64,000 nt of DNA, taken from contig NC_085130.1 in the NCBI RefSeq assembly GCF_030269925.1, forward strand, positions 3,236,501 to 3,300,500. Reading direction: 5' to 3'. Below, in pieces: positions 1 to 12,153 of the stretch. Position numbers and translations under genes: made by a program. Source of the stretch: Bombyx mori. Lineage: Eukaryota; Arthropoda; Insecta; Lepidoptera; Bombycidae. The notes beneath the pieces were generated by a model. The model saw only the letters and a list, made by a program, of their open reading frames with translations, had not been told where the DNA came from and ran no database searches. How positions within the stretch are numbered: the first letter of the stretch is position 1; each line of letters starts with the position of its first letter.

Positions 1-354
1 TTTTTACTATGTGACAATACTTATGACCTGACTAGGTATATTTCAGTTAGTCTCTTTTGAGTATTGCTTTTCGATTCTCAATACCGCTTAGTTGAGATTC
101 AAACTACAAAGTTGCTAATTTTGGAGAACAACTGTCAAGGCTATAAAAAACAAGGATTCCACATGACCACGACTGCTCTACTAAGAGTAATCGACTATGA
201 TGATGATGGATCGTGAGATCCAGGCGATAAATAAATGAAAACTAGAAACATGACTTAATAATAATAATAATAATAAAGCCATTTAATTCCGAACTACATG
301 TATGATGTAATTGAATATTTTTGTGTTTTTTACATTTCATTTCCTATATTATAT

Positions 355-760
355 CTCGCAGTTCGGAGTGCCTCGTGGCATAGGCCTCCTCCAGCTCTCT
401 CCATTGGGCTCGGTCCTCTGCAACTCTGGTCCAGTATGGTCCTAGGGTTAGGCGTATATCGTCAGTCCATCTTGTTTTCGGACGCCTCTGTTTTCTGGTG
501 TCCCCTCTTGGATACCATAAAGTTACTTGTTTACTCCACTTGTTTTTTTTTGCAACGTAGCATATGTCCTGTCCAGCTCCATTTAAGATTTTCTATACGG
601 GTTATTATATCCGTTACTTTTGTCTTCCTTATTTCCGAATTTCGAATTTTGTCACTAAGTCTGAGAGTCAACAGGCTTCTATCCATTGCTCTCTCTGTTT
701 TAGCAAGTTTTTCTCTATGTTTGTCAGTTAATATCCATGTCTCACAGCCGTAAGTCATGC
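355..760 (-). pseudogene. LINE reverse transcriptase C-terminal fragment
   Basis: On the minus strand 531-758 reads TYGCETWILTDKHREKLAKT, then ERAMDRS, SDKIRNSEIRKTKVTDI and LKWSWTGHMLR, the classic C-terminal part of RTE/CR1-type LINE proteins (YGCETW ... RAMER ... IRN ... KW-W-GH). Frame-broken continuation down to about 355 gives a GRP-RW-DD like block. Dead fragment. Confidence 0.8.
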
Positions 761-789
761 AGGGGAAAGTCAGTCAGAAACATGACTTA

Positions 790-1405
790 GGGTGGATTCG
801 ACCAAACTTAAATTTATACTCGAGTAACTATACGAGGAATAACCTATTCCATGATTTTAATCTCGAGTAAATCCATAGTCGTTTTTCCACGTAAACTTGC
901 GCTAGGAATAAAATCCGGCAAATAAATGTTGTTGTTCAACGGCATAGTGTAAGAGCATACAAAGCGTCAACTCGATTTTGCCGTATTTTAGTGTGAAAAA
1001 GTAGCTGTTGTGAAAGATATCCAGCTGTCAAACGTATTATTTTTATTTGTTGTTTGTTTGAGGGAATTGTCAAGTTTTGTCGTGTGGTTTTATCTTTTTT
1101 CGTTTAAACGTTGCATTATACAATGCCAGACTATTAATAATAATTTAGTACATTGTGTGGACTTGAAATTAAAACAGAATAAATATTTATGAAATGACAG
1201 AAATCAGATGTTGGACTGACTGACGCCATTACTTTATTCTAGGATAGCTCCGTTATTCCGTGCGAAACGGCGGTATAGTAACAATTCCCGAATAGGCCCA
1301 CTATTCTTAGAATTGTAGATGGTAAAACGTAAAATTGATTTACTCTCGATTAACTGACGAGTTATTCTAAGAATAAGATTTACTCTTGTTTGGTCGAATC
1401 GACCC
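790..1405 (+). mobile_element. PIF/Harbinger-type MITE, copy 1
   Basis: 616 bp with inverted ends GGGTGGATTCGACCAAAC and GTTTGGTCGAATCGACCC, flanked by the 3-bp repeat TTA (787-789 and 1406-1408), the mark of PIF/Harbinger insertion. No transposase coding. A second copy lies reversed at 13632-14376. Confidence 0.85.
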
Positions 1406-1408
1406 TTA

Positions 1409-3885
1409 CTAGAGTAGAACTATAAGTTTCTAGTTTGACTGAATTAGAGTTGAGCATTTTGTGAGCTCGCATACCAAATCCAAGTTAATACCCTTCAGTT
1501 TCAAGGTATACGGAACATAATGCTTCTTATTACGAGCATGGCGGGCTTTGATAAGATCGTTTCTCTCAAAGAACCTTGCTTAGTGAATGCTTCATCAAAA
1601 GACATTTTTAAGCCTGCAGCCCCAGCGGGTTAGGTTGACGCCTTTATAGATCAATCAGTTAGAATCACCAACCATACACGTATACAAATAAGATAAGTAA
1701 TATGGTTGTTACTTACAGTTTTTCGTGCTAATAGAACTGTAGGTCGCGTCGTTTCCCGGTAGACCCTAACATTCATGAATAACATAACATGTAATCAATG
1801 GTTGGGTTTACCGTCTCGTACATATTTCACGTGAAATGTATAAATATTTGTATACAGGGCGTAGATATTGAAACTGTTCCTGGTGTTAAGCGAAATGGGT
1901 GGTATAATTATATAATGTACATATTATACGATAAGTTTTCAAATTTGTAATGGAATTCGAAATAATCTCTCTCGAAATCGGAGGCTTCTGTTTCTTGGGG
2001 GTTGTGGCTGCACGGAGCGAAATTATTAAAATGATTAGTGATTTCTTATATTTTAATTTAAGGGAATATAAACATGACAAAATGACACCGGACCACTGGG
2101 AATTTACATCGAGGAAGACAGCATTAAAGTTGGGAAAATGAAATGAAAATCAGGGTAGATCGTTGAAGTAGAGTTGCCATTAAAATCATTGGAAACCTCC
2201 AAAAGACACATCGAAATAAAAGACACCTCATACGGTAGGTGTATTAAAAGATTGAAATGAATAATAACAGTAAATAATTTTTGGTGCTGACATAGCTATG
2301 ACCATATCCTCATTTAAGTTACGAAGGGAGGATGCTGTACACAAAGCGCCCCATCTTAAGAAAGACGGTGTTCTGGATAGGCCCTAAATCCAACAATATA
2401 GGGACAACTCCTTAAGGTCATCAAAGCTTTTCGCTAATAAACCTTGTACAGATAAAGCTATAGGAATAATTGCTTATAGTCTCCATGCCAGATCAAAATT
2501 AAACAGTCATTAAGCATTTCGTATGTGTCAGTTTAAGCCGAACTGTCGTTTTCACTTCAGGATTCGGAAGCGGATTCTCTACACCCTGTATAGTGCCAGC
2601 GTATAACTAAAGAGTGTCCTGAGGGATGCGACGAGGATTCGTTTGAGTAAGGCTCTTTTCCACGCTTTGGTACAGTATATTAGATTTTATTAAAACAAAT
2701 AGATGTTTTGGTTCCGGCCGTGCACATGATTAATGATAATGATTGTGTGTTTTGTTCCCAAGAAATTCAACTTTGTCGATTTAAAAATAATAGAGTGCTG
2801 TAATTAAATATTAAACGTATATAATTATCAATTTGCGTGATAATTGGTTTTTGCCACAACTCAGTCTTGTATTCCGTTTAGGAGTAATTAACGGCACTTC
2901 GGATACGTTACCTTATGGTGACGATCATTAATTAACACCAGATGAACCGTGAACTCATCTAATTTGGAACTTTACTGATTCCATTGTCGTCATCGTAGAG
3001 GCGTGCTAATTTTTATTAATTTTTTTTACATTGCACTACGATCGACCTCACTACTCACCAGTGTTGATCGATCACCAGAGCACGTAGACATCACAATATA
3101 AATATCGCCACCCATCTTCAGTTATGATCGAATTCTGAATTCAATCGCATAGCATCTGTTCCAAGTTCAAACCTGATTACGTAACGGCCTTGTATTCGAA
3201 ACAGGCAATAGGGTAGTTAGTGCCTACAAATTGCTATAACCCCAGCACTGTTAATCTAATATATATTTGATTCAAACTATTTGAAACATTTATCATCATT
3301 CATTATTTAGGCGCATTGACATTTGCTTTCGCGAAGAAATCTTTACAGTTTTAGCTCTAAGTCACAATGGATGGGCACTCACTTAATGACCTAAGTTTCG
3401 AGATAAGGGCTGAAAAGCGTCATTAAATAAAACTTAAGTAAATAAGTTTTTTGTCTTCAAGATGAAATGACAACATCGTCTAAATAAGATAAGAAAATCA
3501 CTAATTAAGTCGAATTTAGATGCGAAGATTGGATTAAAAATGATAATGATGAGACTAGTTCAGTGTGAGCTTCATCAGTGAACTTTCCACTGATGAATTT
3601 GAGAGTGTGTTATTTTTTTCACCTACATTATTAAACGAATTCTCAACCCACTTAATATTTGATAATTATCGGGGCCCATATTAAGATAAGAAGTGGGTCT
3701 GAAAAAAAGGACGACAGAAACGCATGACTGCTTCACTGCAGATATAGGTAAGACGATGCGGATGTGATCGTATATTGGTGTAGGCATTATAAATCAATTT
3801 CTAAATTCAATTGTTTTCTACAATGTTTCTTCGTATTTTCATTAAATTCTCGATTTTTATCCATTGAAGTAACAAGTGCACTTAC
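1409..3885. other. Intronic or flanking DNA, nothing recognised
   Basis: About 2.5 kb of AT-rich DNA after exon j. Should contain or precede the rest of Ig5, but no Ig-like exon with splice sites was seen on the minus strand. Confidence 0.5.
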
Positions 3886-3980
3886 CTGGGGATTGGCGTC
3901 TAAGTCGCATTCAATTTCTACCACCTCGCCCCTAGCGGCTCTTAGCACTAAAGGCTGGTTTGATCTACACGTTGGGGAAA
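3886..3980 (-). CDS. Sidestep-like gene, exon j: start of Ig5
   Basis: Acceptor ATTTTTCTTAG ends at 3981; donor CCCCAG|GTAAGT starts at 3885. Two bases make phenylalanine with the T left by exon i, then 31 codons in phase 0. The translation SPTCRSNQPLVLRAARGEVV then EIECDLDANPQ matches the start of Ig5: the (F/Y)-(A/S)-P-x-C block, ARGE, then the B-strand cysteine in IEC and DANP. The other half of Ig5, FN3, membrane segment and cytoplasmic tail should lie at lower coordinates; I could not recognise them between 1 and 3885, so they may be outside the window. Confidence 0.85.
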
Positions 3981-4639
3981 CTAAGAAAAATAACTCTTAT
4001 TAGTCACCAATACGATTCAGTTTGTAAATTTGTCCAATTAGTTCATTTAAGAAGATCTTAACTTAGAAGAGATTTGGAAATTTCCGAGATTTCATTATCA
4101 AATCCTATTGTTCTTGTGACTCGAGGACTCATATACTAAATTTATTGGCTCTATATCTTTTTAGTCTGTATTTAATTTTTGGTCACTTGATAAATTAGTG
4201 AGACTATCACAAGATGAAATTTCTTATATTTTCCATTTAAAGTAATCAGACCCGATTTTATAGCTTGTTTAAGTTAAGATTCCGATTCCGTGTTGTTTAT
4301 TTCTTTTTGTTATTTGAAAAAAACCTATTTAAGTCACCTTGGGAGTCTTTACACAACAAAAAGAACCACAGTATTAAATATTCGACGAATTGTACTTTAG
4401 TCGTCGGTGACAATGAAAATTTTACCAAAAATGTTAAAACAAGAATAAAAGGGGTTTTACTTATGCCTAAGGCTCTATATATATTTCCTTTCGTTGTCGT
4501 GAATCCTAACAGCCAGCTATAAAATCGGGTCTCATTACCTTGAATGGAAACTGTGTCTTAAATGTATGTTAGTTTCGCAAAATATGGTTTTTGTTGTTTT
4601 AATTTTTATGACACTTAGTTATGCCTTCATCGTGGGAGT

Positions 4640-4757
4640 CGTTTGCAAGTAAATATTTCACTACAAATATTGGTACTTGCGTGCGGATTTTGAACAACGG
4701 CGTAGTCGCATCGCTTGATACGAATGCACCGGTCGTCTTCTTAATCTTTAGGCAATG
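4640..4757 (-). mobile_element. Degenerate head of the chimeric SINE
   Basis: GGTACTTGCGTGCGGATTTT, GATACGAATGCACCGGTCGT and TTTAGGCAATGACGACT resemble the tRNA-like head in reverse sense. Confidence 0.6.
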
Positions 4758-5002
4758 ACGACTTTGCTTACACTAAAATGATTGTTGACTGCAAACTCAG
4801 CTCTTCATTGGCATACTTATGTTTTGATATAAAATATATTCTGTGCATTTGTCTCACTGTCCCTTTTAGATAAATCTATTTTCGCACGATCCAGTATGCA
4901 AACATCTGTTTTATATGTTGTCTTAGTATTAAAAATCTTATATATATAGTAACTTTTCTTTCATCACCTACAGACAAAAGACGAATGAGATACCAGACTT
5001 AC

Positions 5003-5156
5003 ACTTGACGTCCAATGTTAGGGGTTCACTGGACCCGTCGCCGAGGCTGTTCCTGGCCGAGCAAACGTAAGAACCAGCCGCTTTTCTGGATACCTTCTGC
5101 AGCACCAGACTCTGATTGGCCAGGAGGACGCCTGGCCCGGATTTTACTATCACACC
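5003..5156 (-). CDS. Sidestep-like gene, exon i: second half of Ig4
   Basis: Acceptor TTTCATCAACAG ends at 5157; donor GTCAAGT|GTAAGT starts at 5002. It begins in phase 0 and leaves one T after 51 codons. The translation GVIVKSGPGVLLANQSLVLQ, KVSRKAAGSYVCSARNSLGD, GSSEPLTLDVK shows the NQSLVLQ block, the F-strand cysteine in SYVC, ARN-LG turn and the G strand. With exon h this makes a full Ig4. The intron on its 5' side begins with a SINE only about 30 bp before the acceptor (5188-5439), so the branch point must lie in or beside the repeat. Confidence 0.88.
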
Positions 5157-5187
5157 CTGTTGATGAAACACCGAATACTTTCAAAAC

Positions 5188-5439
5188 TGGTGGTAGGACC
5201 TCTTGTGAGTCCGCGCGGGTAGGTACAACCCCCTGCCTATTTCTGCCGTGAAGCAGTAACGCGTTTCGGTTTGAAAGGTAGGGCAGCTGTTGTAACTATA
5301 CTGAGATCTTAGAACTTATATCTCAAGGTGGGTGGCGCATTTACGTTGTAGATGTCTATGGACTCCAGTAACCACTTAACACCAGGTGGGCTGTGAGCTC
5401 GCTAAACCGTGTATGCAATAAAAAAAAAAAAAAAAAAAC
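5188..5439 (+). mobile_element. CAATAAA-type short repeat (BMC1-like LINE tail / SINE body)
   Basis: GGTGGTAGGACCTCTTGTGA to GCAATAAAAAA. This is the commonest repeat in the window; I recall it as a silkworm BMC1-type 3' end. Lies about 30 bp before the acceptor of exon i. Confidence 0.83.
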
Positions 5440-5904
5440 TCAACATTTATATCTAATTTCATGTCATCTTCTTATTTATATCGGAATTAAAAGATAAATA
5501 ATAATTATATGTTATGCGTCGGTTGATCAATTTGACTGTGCTTCCGGAACAGATGATGTCTATGGGCGACTGTAATCACTTACCGTCGGAGGATCTTTTG
5601 CTTATCTGCGTTTTAAGGAAATAAAAACAAACAATAATCTCTCAGCATAGCCGCTTTGTGACTACTTAACATTCCGTAGGTAAAAACAGGAAAATCTAAT
5701 GAAAGCTATTTATAATATAGTAATTTATTAACAAGGCTTTTATCCTGCTTAATTAATAGCGGAAACGTAGGTACGTGTTTCAAGCTAATCTCAAAATGGA
5801 TCTTTCAAAAGAATGTAGACTACGACCCGGAATTGAATAGTATAATAGTTAGTCACCAATAGTCCATGAACAAAAGAATCTTAAACGGTGAGATAACATT
5901 TAAT

Positions 5905-6160
5905 AAATAATAGTTTAAAAAAACTAACAAAATACGCTTTTATAGAAAATCCAACTAAAAAATAGAAAATGAATTTTAATAAATTTGAATTAAAAATAGT
6001 GTAAGAAAAAATGATTTTATTGTAAATAAAAACGTATTAAAAAAAGCGTGGTTAATTCGTATAAAAAGTTAATCCGACTTTTTGAAGAGGTCAAAATCAT
6101 GTTCAAAGATTCCGTTACATACTAACATACATACGTCTGAAACTAATAAAAGCGTATTAA
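5905..6160 (+). repeat. AT-rich GCG-TATT repeat family, copy next to exon h
   Basis: AATACGCTTTTATAGAAAATC, AAATAGTGTAAGAAAAAATG, then GGTCAAAATCATGTTCAAAG and AGCGTATTAA. Related copies: 21300-21725, 35450-35760, 56320-56465, 56975-57470. Confidence 0.7.
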
Positions 6161-6173
6161 AAAGAATACTTAC

Positions 6174-6304
6174 GTTATGTGTGAAATAGACGTGGTTGTG
6201 CCAGGGGTTCGCTCGCACTCTACAATCCAGATATATATCGGAGCCTTCCACTACTTTACTGGCGTCCAAGTTGGCACCCAATTCTAGCTTCACAACAGGA
6301 AGAT
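6174..6304 (-). CDS. Sidestep-like gene, exon h: first half of Ig4
   Basis: Acceptor GGCTCGACAG ends at 6305; donor CATAAC|GTAAGT starts at 6173. Two bases close a histidine codon from exon g, then 43 codons, phase 0 at the end. The reading LPVVKLELGANLDASKVVEG, SDIYLDCRVRANPWHNH, VYFTHN gives the B-strand cysteine and the ANPW motif found in Ig4 of the family. Odd: the core C-strand tryptophan is replaced, the position reading VYF. A repeat ending GCGTATTAA stops about 13 bp from the donor. Confidence 0.87.
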
Positions 6305-6516
6305 CTGTCGAGCCATAAAAACTTCATTATCGTTGGCAATTGTAATTCTGTATATCTTTTTGTTCAAGAAAATTTTGATTTGAATTTTCTACGGTTTTCG
6401 TGCGTCTATAATCAATTCTATTATATCTATTATTATCTATAATTATTTTTGTTCACGCATCTGGAATGCTAAGGATGTCGATCCGTGAAACTATTGTATA
6501 TTATATTGGTACAACA

Positions 6517-6758
6517 GGTGGTAGGACCACTTGTGAGTCCGCGCGGATAGGGACCACCGCCCTGCCTATTTCTGCCGTGAAGCAGTAATGCGTTTCGGTT
6601 TGAAGGCTGGGGTAGCCGTTGTAACTATACTGAGACTTTAGAACTTGTATCTCAAGGTGGGTGGCGCATTTACGTTGTAGATGTCTATGGGCTCCAGTAA
6701 CCACTTAACAACAGGTGGGCTGTGAGCTCGTCCACCTACTAAGCAATAAAAAAAAATC
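6517..6758 (+). mobile_element. CAATAAA-type short repeat
   Basis: GGTGGTAGGACCACTTGTGA to CTAAGCAATAAAAAAAAATC. Confidence 0.83.
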
Positions 6759-7354
6759 TATCTTGGGCCAACCTTATGACGATAGCATTGGAACAACAGC
6801 AACGGTTTTATATAAATCAGGAGATGAATATGCTTCAAATCTAAACATGTATATTTTCATATTATTATGTAAACAAAACTGTTTGTCAAAGATTTTTAGT
6901 GGCTATTAATGAAATGTGTCCTTAAGAAGAATATGTATTTATATGACCATAAAAAGACAAATTAAGAAAATGTAATAAGCACATGTTAAAGTACCACAAT
7001 GTGACAAGTTCAAAAAAGAAGACAGAAAATGTAAGAAGTACATAGTTTGAATCTAAATCTTGATCTATTCGTGATTAGGGTCTAATTTGGATAATAGCGT
7101 GAACTGGTATATTTAATTCAATTAGTGTCAATTGCAAAATTTCCTTAAAGTTTTGAAACTGGTCCAAGGTTTTGCTTTCAATTCTATAGACGAAATTGCT
7201 ACTTATAAAGTTCTCAGAGACAAATAACCCTAAATGCCTAGATTTTGAAGCACGCTTAGCGTTTGACATTTTCACAGAAGATCGAAGTGGGCTTCAAGTA
7301 AATGAATTATTTGTTATTATTAAATGAATGTTTGGAGATTTAATAGGTAAGTTG

Positions 7355-7645
7355 TGAACGCAGATACCAGTTCTACGCTCTCACTTTTAACAGTTTACCG
7401 GTTGCTCCGCCCTTCAAACCGAAACGCATTACTTCTTCACGGCTGAAATAGACAGGGTGGTACAATAGCTGTCCTAACCCTCAAACCAGAATGGACAACT
7501 GCCTCTTAGCACATATTATAATGGCAGACAGCGGCTTGGCTCTGCCCCTGGCATTTCTGAAGTCCATGGGCTACGGTAACACTCACCATCCTTGTTGGCA
7601 GACAAGCATACGGCCCACCTGGTGGTGGGCTGATGCCTACCCTTC
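7355..7645. mobile_element. Decayed repeat fragments
   Basis: A minus CAATAAA-type fragment (7370-7470) and a diverged plus LINE tail (GGCTTGGCTCTGCCCCTGGC, 7526-7645) in the intron between exons g and h. Confidence 0.65.
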
Positions 7646-7704
7646 AACACTTACAATATGCCCCACCTTAATAATTACGGTGCTATATTGTTGTCAGTAC
7701 TTAC

Positions 7705-7849
7705 GCTGTATCTCCATTTTCCAACCATCTTCATGAGTCGAATGGGGTAAAGTGGGCTGGATCGCTCTGCAGGACAGAACCCTACCGGCATCTTCTATCG
7801 AGGGCACGAAGGTCAAGACACTGCTGGTCACGTTGCCATCAGTTGAAGT
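7705..7849 (-). CDS. Sidestep-like gene, exon g: second half of Ig3
   Basis: Acceptor ATTATCTAG ends at 7850, donor ATACAGC|GTAAGT starts at 7704. It starts in phase 0 and leaves one base after 48 codons. The translation [35 protein letters not shown], then [10 protein letters not shown] gives the E and F strands with the cysteine in VLSC. The DGN-T-S-L-F-P pattern and the long insert after CRA are typical of Sidestep Ig3. A degenerate LINE tail lies at 7526-7645 in the next intron. Confidence 0.87.
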
Positions 7850-8043
7850 CTAGATAATAAAAATATCTTTAAAATTTGTTCATGTTTCATAGGAAAGCTA
7901 GGCTAATCGATTCTGTAGATATCACATAGTTGAGTTGTTACCGCTTCGATATAAATACATGTTTAGACACGTATTTAATGTAATATATCACAATCCCGCC
8001 TATTTGGAGTTAGAGCTTGAAGGACAGCCTTTATAAAAGAAAC

Positions 8044-8292
8044 TGGTGGTAGGACCTCTTGTGAGTCTACGTGGGTTGGTACCACCGCCCTGCCTATTTC
8101 TGCCGTGAAGCAGTACTGCGTTTCGGTTTGAAAGGTAGAGCAGCCGTTGTAACTATACTGAGATCTTAGAACTTATATCTCAAGGTATGTGGCGCATTTA
8201 CGTTGTAAATGTCTATGGGCTCCAGTAACCACTTAACACCAGGTGGGTTATGAGCTCGTCCACCCATCTAAGCAATAAAAAAATAAATAAAA
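8044..8292 (+). mobile_element. CAATAAA-type short repeat
   Basis: GGTGGTAGGACCTCTTGTGA to AAGCAATAAAAAAATAAATA. Confidence 0.83.
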
Positions 8293-8766
8293 GCAATTGA
8301 TATTTCGACCTCACGTCTGGAGTTCAGTATGGCGTCAATGGGATTCTAGTAAGCATCCAACGCCAGATGTGAGAGCTCGTCCACATATCGAAAGTAGCCC
8401 AAATGACAATTGCCAACCGTACCATACATACGTTATCGCACGCACTAAGCGATGTATTTCCCATTCCTCCAACGAGACGTTGTCAGGCCGTGTCAATTGT
8501 ATTGTCAATTGGAATGTCTGGCCAATATCGTTAGTTAATAGTCAATGGTTCAATTTTGCGCTATCTCCAAAGAACCTCTAGAGATTTCTAATTGTTCGTT
8601 TGTTAGTGGTAAATTAATAATCAGTGGTCGAAATTGGATCGTATGACTTTAATATTTTAAGTGTGAACATTATTGAAGATACGCCCTTTAATTCCTCATA
8701 CATATGCAGTTTGAGTTAATCACATAGAATGCATGAGTGCATAGTATCTTTCGCTTTTTTATTTTT

Positions 8767-8931
8767 TCCTACCTATGTTGATTGCCTTGAGAGGCTATTG
8801 CAACTTCGCCCTAACATGTAGGGGAGCTTAGGGGGCTTAAACCGGAGTATTGCTAACACTGGCCCTAGCAAGAGCAATGCTTCGCAGAATCTACCACCGG
8901 GTTGGAAACGCGACCCACTGACGCCCGGTTC
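8767..8931 (+). mobile_element. Bm1-type SINE, first part
   Basis: TGAGAGGCTATT, GAGCTTAGGGGGCTTAAACC, CCCTAGCAAGAGCAATGCTT and ACCCACTGA mark the Bm1-type repeat. It continues after the Harbinger-type insertion. Confidence 0.8.
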
Positions 8932-10069
8932 CAATATCCAAAAAACGAATCGTTTTATGTTACGATCCGGTACAATATCTACGAATCGTAGGACAAAATA
9001 GTTCCTATAAAAACGACTCGTTTTTAAAATTACTGATGACTTGCTACTAACGGATGGGAGGGCTAACATAACGGTTCGTACTGCGTTTTGTATGGAGACT
9101 GTTGTCTGTAGTGTTCCTATATTATTTTAGAAATGTCAGTGAGCTGTCAAAACTACCAGGCGTAGAGCATATTTTAACCTACCGATTTTGTTCGGTTGTG
9201 CTTTGGAATTTTTGTGTTAGTGTTTTTTTTTTAAAAATGTCGAATTCAGAAAGTGGTAACGAAGTTTTAATGTTACTGAATTGAAGCGACGATTCAAGTG
9301 ATGATACGCGAAGTAATAGAGTGTATAAAACAAGAATCAATTATTATTCAGAGCTCGATAATCAGGAGTTTCAACTAAGATTTCGGCTCGACAAGCAGTC
9401 TGTGCAATTATTTTACTGTTAGGTGAAATTTATCCTTTTTTAAAGGTAAAACGAACCAGGTTCGTATTTTTAATGCCAGCTGTTAATTGGTATTTTATGA
9501 AGTAGTTAACTATTTAACACGTGATTACATGAAAATAGTATTTACTAGTTTATTTTAATTCTAGGAATCATGGAATATCTCCCTTACATTACAATTTATC
9601 AGTTTGTAATGAAATAAACGAACAACAAAGTACGACGCTAACACAATTTTTTTGGTATTTTGGCGCGGTCCGGCCGACATTTGGCGTTTCCTTTGTCTCT
9701 TCATGGCGTTTTGTTCACTTTACAGTTAAAACTAAAGTAACTGTTTTTAAATTGTGAATGTTCAAATAAAATTACATATGTGATGAATTACAATTAATTT
9801 ATATTATTTTAAAATATTTATGTAAAAATACTAATAAAAACTTATGTATTTTGAAAAGAGTTTTATTTCTAAAGGATCTTTGTGACACAATCATTTGCAT
9901 TAACGAAACGCAGAGGGATTCGTTAGTAAGCAGCGCGCCGACGGATGCTCGTAGGTAACGCGGCAAGTAAAATAGTTGTGGAACGCTAATATACGCCTAC
10001 GTATTGGTAGCATGATTACGATTAGTTGTTATAATACAATGACGATTCGTTATTTTTTGGAACCGGGCC
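8932..10069 (+). mobile_element. PIF/Harbinger-type element nested in a Bm1 SINE
   Basis: 1138 bp between CGCCCGGTTCCAA and TTGGAACCGGGCC inverted ends, flanked by TGA on both sides (8929-8931 and 10070-10072). It splits a Bm1 SINE: CCCACTGA on the left resumes as GAGAAGATCC on the right. Too short for a full element; it keeps only the start of a transposase reading frame. Confidence 0.8.
9237..9420 (+). pseudogene. Transposase N-terminal remnant
   Basis: Inside the Harbinger-type element. From ATG at 9237: MSNSESGNEVLMLLN, a TGA stop, then in the same frame SDDSSDDTRS and INYYSELDNQEFQLRFRLDK. The EF-RFRL block followed by a helix is like the start of Harbinger transposases. No DDE domain follows. 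Family assignment is tentative. Confidence 0.5.
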
Positions 10070-10072
10070 TGA

Positions 10073-10215
10073 GAAGATCCGGCGAGAAACTCAGTGGGCT
10101 GTGTCTATGGGTCAAATCGCTCGTCGACGAGCGCAAGCGACAAGTTCGATGAGGACGGTGACCGGTGCTTGTGGTACCTAAAAGCACCGTCAATGGATCG
10201 GGAGGATCAATAATG
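10073..10215 (+). mobile_element. Bm1-type SINE, second part
   Basis: Continues the SINE of 8767-8931: GAGAAGATCCGGCGAGAAAC, then GTGCTTGTGGTACC and GATCGGGAGGATC. Confidence 0.8.
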
Positions 10216-11052
10216 ACGTGTTTTGGGCGACGTTGACTATTTATTCGGTCTACAGGATCGGGTATGTAATTCCCAGCGGCCGCGACAAAAGAGTTCTCAT
10301 GTTGTGCCGCCTTCTCAATCTTTCGCTACGCGCAATGTACTGGCAATAACACACATTTCGTAAATGGCGCGTTGATATGTTATAGTATGACGGATTTCTT
10401 CAAATCGGAAAGTATTTCTGCTTCTTGAAAAAGAGCTCTCCGTCTCTCGTTCCGCTCTACCTCCAATATACCTCGAAGTCCATATTAAATTGAAAACCCA
10501 CTTTTGTTTCACAGACGGCATGCTCTATTAACATAAATCAGAGTGATTGTGATCTTCAAAGCCGCAGTTAGACCGACCATGTCTCTCTAAATAAATATTT
10601 AAAGTTCTTAAAGATGACTTGAGGATTTTATCGATATTATTTAACCAAATTAGATCCAGGATCGTCACGGATGCTCTGAAAAACACTTCCAAAGCTCACG
10701 ACTCTTTTATTCATCCAGCCAATGAAAAAGAGTTCATAATTACCAATTCTGTCCAGTTTATAACTCAATGTATCTTTCAACCTTGCTTCGATTAGTTTTT
10801 CCTCTTTAAACATTGTATCAGAAAGACCTTGTAAACATACAAATTCTTTCTAAAGTCAACATGTTTGTACGTCTGTTTCCGATCAAACAAGAGAACAAAG
10901 TGAGCCAATGCATTGTTGCAACTAAAAATAGTTTTATGACTCCGTCTGCGTATTGCGCGCTGTTAAGGTCGGTTTAGATGCGGGCAGGGCTGCCGGTAAT
11001 TATTCTGTTCTGATCTATTTCAGCCGCGAAGCGGTCGTACGTCAGTTCCGAG
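10216..11052. other. Intronic DNA, nothing recognised
   Basis: Between two SINE regions in the intron of exons f and g. A 68-codon minus frame at 10315-10521 has no recognisable content. Confidence 0.5.
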
Positions 11053-11234
11053 TGTGGCACAGCCTTTACTTAAAACAGTTGGAACTTTAACTCGTGTATT
11101 AAGATGGGCAGCATGTCCTTACGGATCCATCAGATCCAATAACTCTTGCATTAGATGCTCTAACACTAGGAGCAGACTTAGGGACCCCGGTAACCGTACT
11201 CGTGGAACTCGGCAAAGAGTTCGACGTGCAACCT

Positions 11235-11450
11235 AACCCATGCATCAGCCCGCTGAGTTTCTCACCGGATCTTCTCAGCGGGTCGCGATTCCGATCTGGC
11301 AGTAGATTCATTCGCGAAGCAGCTGCTCTTGGTTTGTTAGGTCTCCTTCGGAGGCGCTCGGGCAGCTGTTAGCAAATCCCACCCCTCCTGACTGAGCCTT
11401 TGCTCGCTCACCTGTCCTCGTGAAACTGGAACGGCCTCCGGGCCACCAGT
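11235..11450 (-). mobile_element. Bm1-related SINE, divergent
   Basis: Minus strand; CGCTGAGTTTCTCACCGGAT, TCTCAGCGGGTCGC and the TGCGAAGCA-GCTCTTG block are Bm1-like, but the part beyond 11340 differs from the usual sequence. Confidence 0.6.
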
Positions 11451-11934
11451 AATGCATCAATCGTAAAAAAAAATGGACTTAATAAATTCAGTATCAGGCA
11501 AGCTATCGGTTTGTAAATTTTTCAATTTAAACATCATTCATCCGCGTCTATGCAATCTTTAACACAAACTAGACGTCTTGTATTCCTTGTTCGATCTAAA
11601 CGTAAAGTTTACTTAACGTACAAACTTCATCGACATTTATTAGTATGAGGTATAATAGCGTGAACGCGGGTACCTGGCGAATCTGATATTAATACTCATT
11701 AAAACCCCGTGCAAGTTAAATCTAGAGCTTGCTGCGTCGAAACATTGAGTAACCAAACTAAAATGTAACGTCTAATTTTCGCTTCTCAGTTTTCAGAATG
11801 GTTCTCCATTATATATATTTTTATGTCTTGCATAACGACATCCAATTTCACGTAACGGATGTCATTTAATGAATTATAATAAATAACTGGGAACAAATCA
11901 AGTACGGTCGTCCGGTGCCAATTTAGGATTACCT

Positions 11935-12140
11935 GTGTTATTGGTACGGGTAGGTACCGCCACCCTGCCTATTTCAAATGCGAAGCAGTAATGCGTTTCG
12001 GTTTGAAGTACGGGGCAGCCGTTGTAACTATACAGAGACAGAATCTCAAGGTGGTTGGCGCATTCACGTTGCCTGTGGGCTCCGATAACTACTTAACACC
12101 AGGTGGGCCATGAGATCGTCCACCCATCTAAGCAATAAAA
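11935..12140 (+). mobile_element. CAATAAA-type short repeat, 5'-truncated, next to exon f
   Basis: Starts within TACGGGTAGGTACCGCC; its AAGCAATAAAAA tail ends 11 bp from the exon f donor. Confidence 0.82.
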
Positions 12141-12153
12141 ATGAACAACTTAC

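Noticed and set aside
2555..2610. Minus reading GVENPLPNPEVKTTVRL after ACTATACAG
   Set aside because: Does not resemble the second half of Ig5 and lacks a donor.
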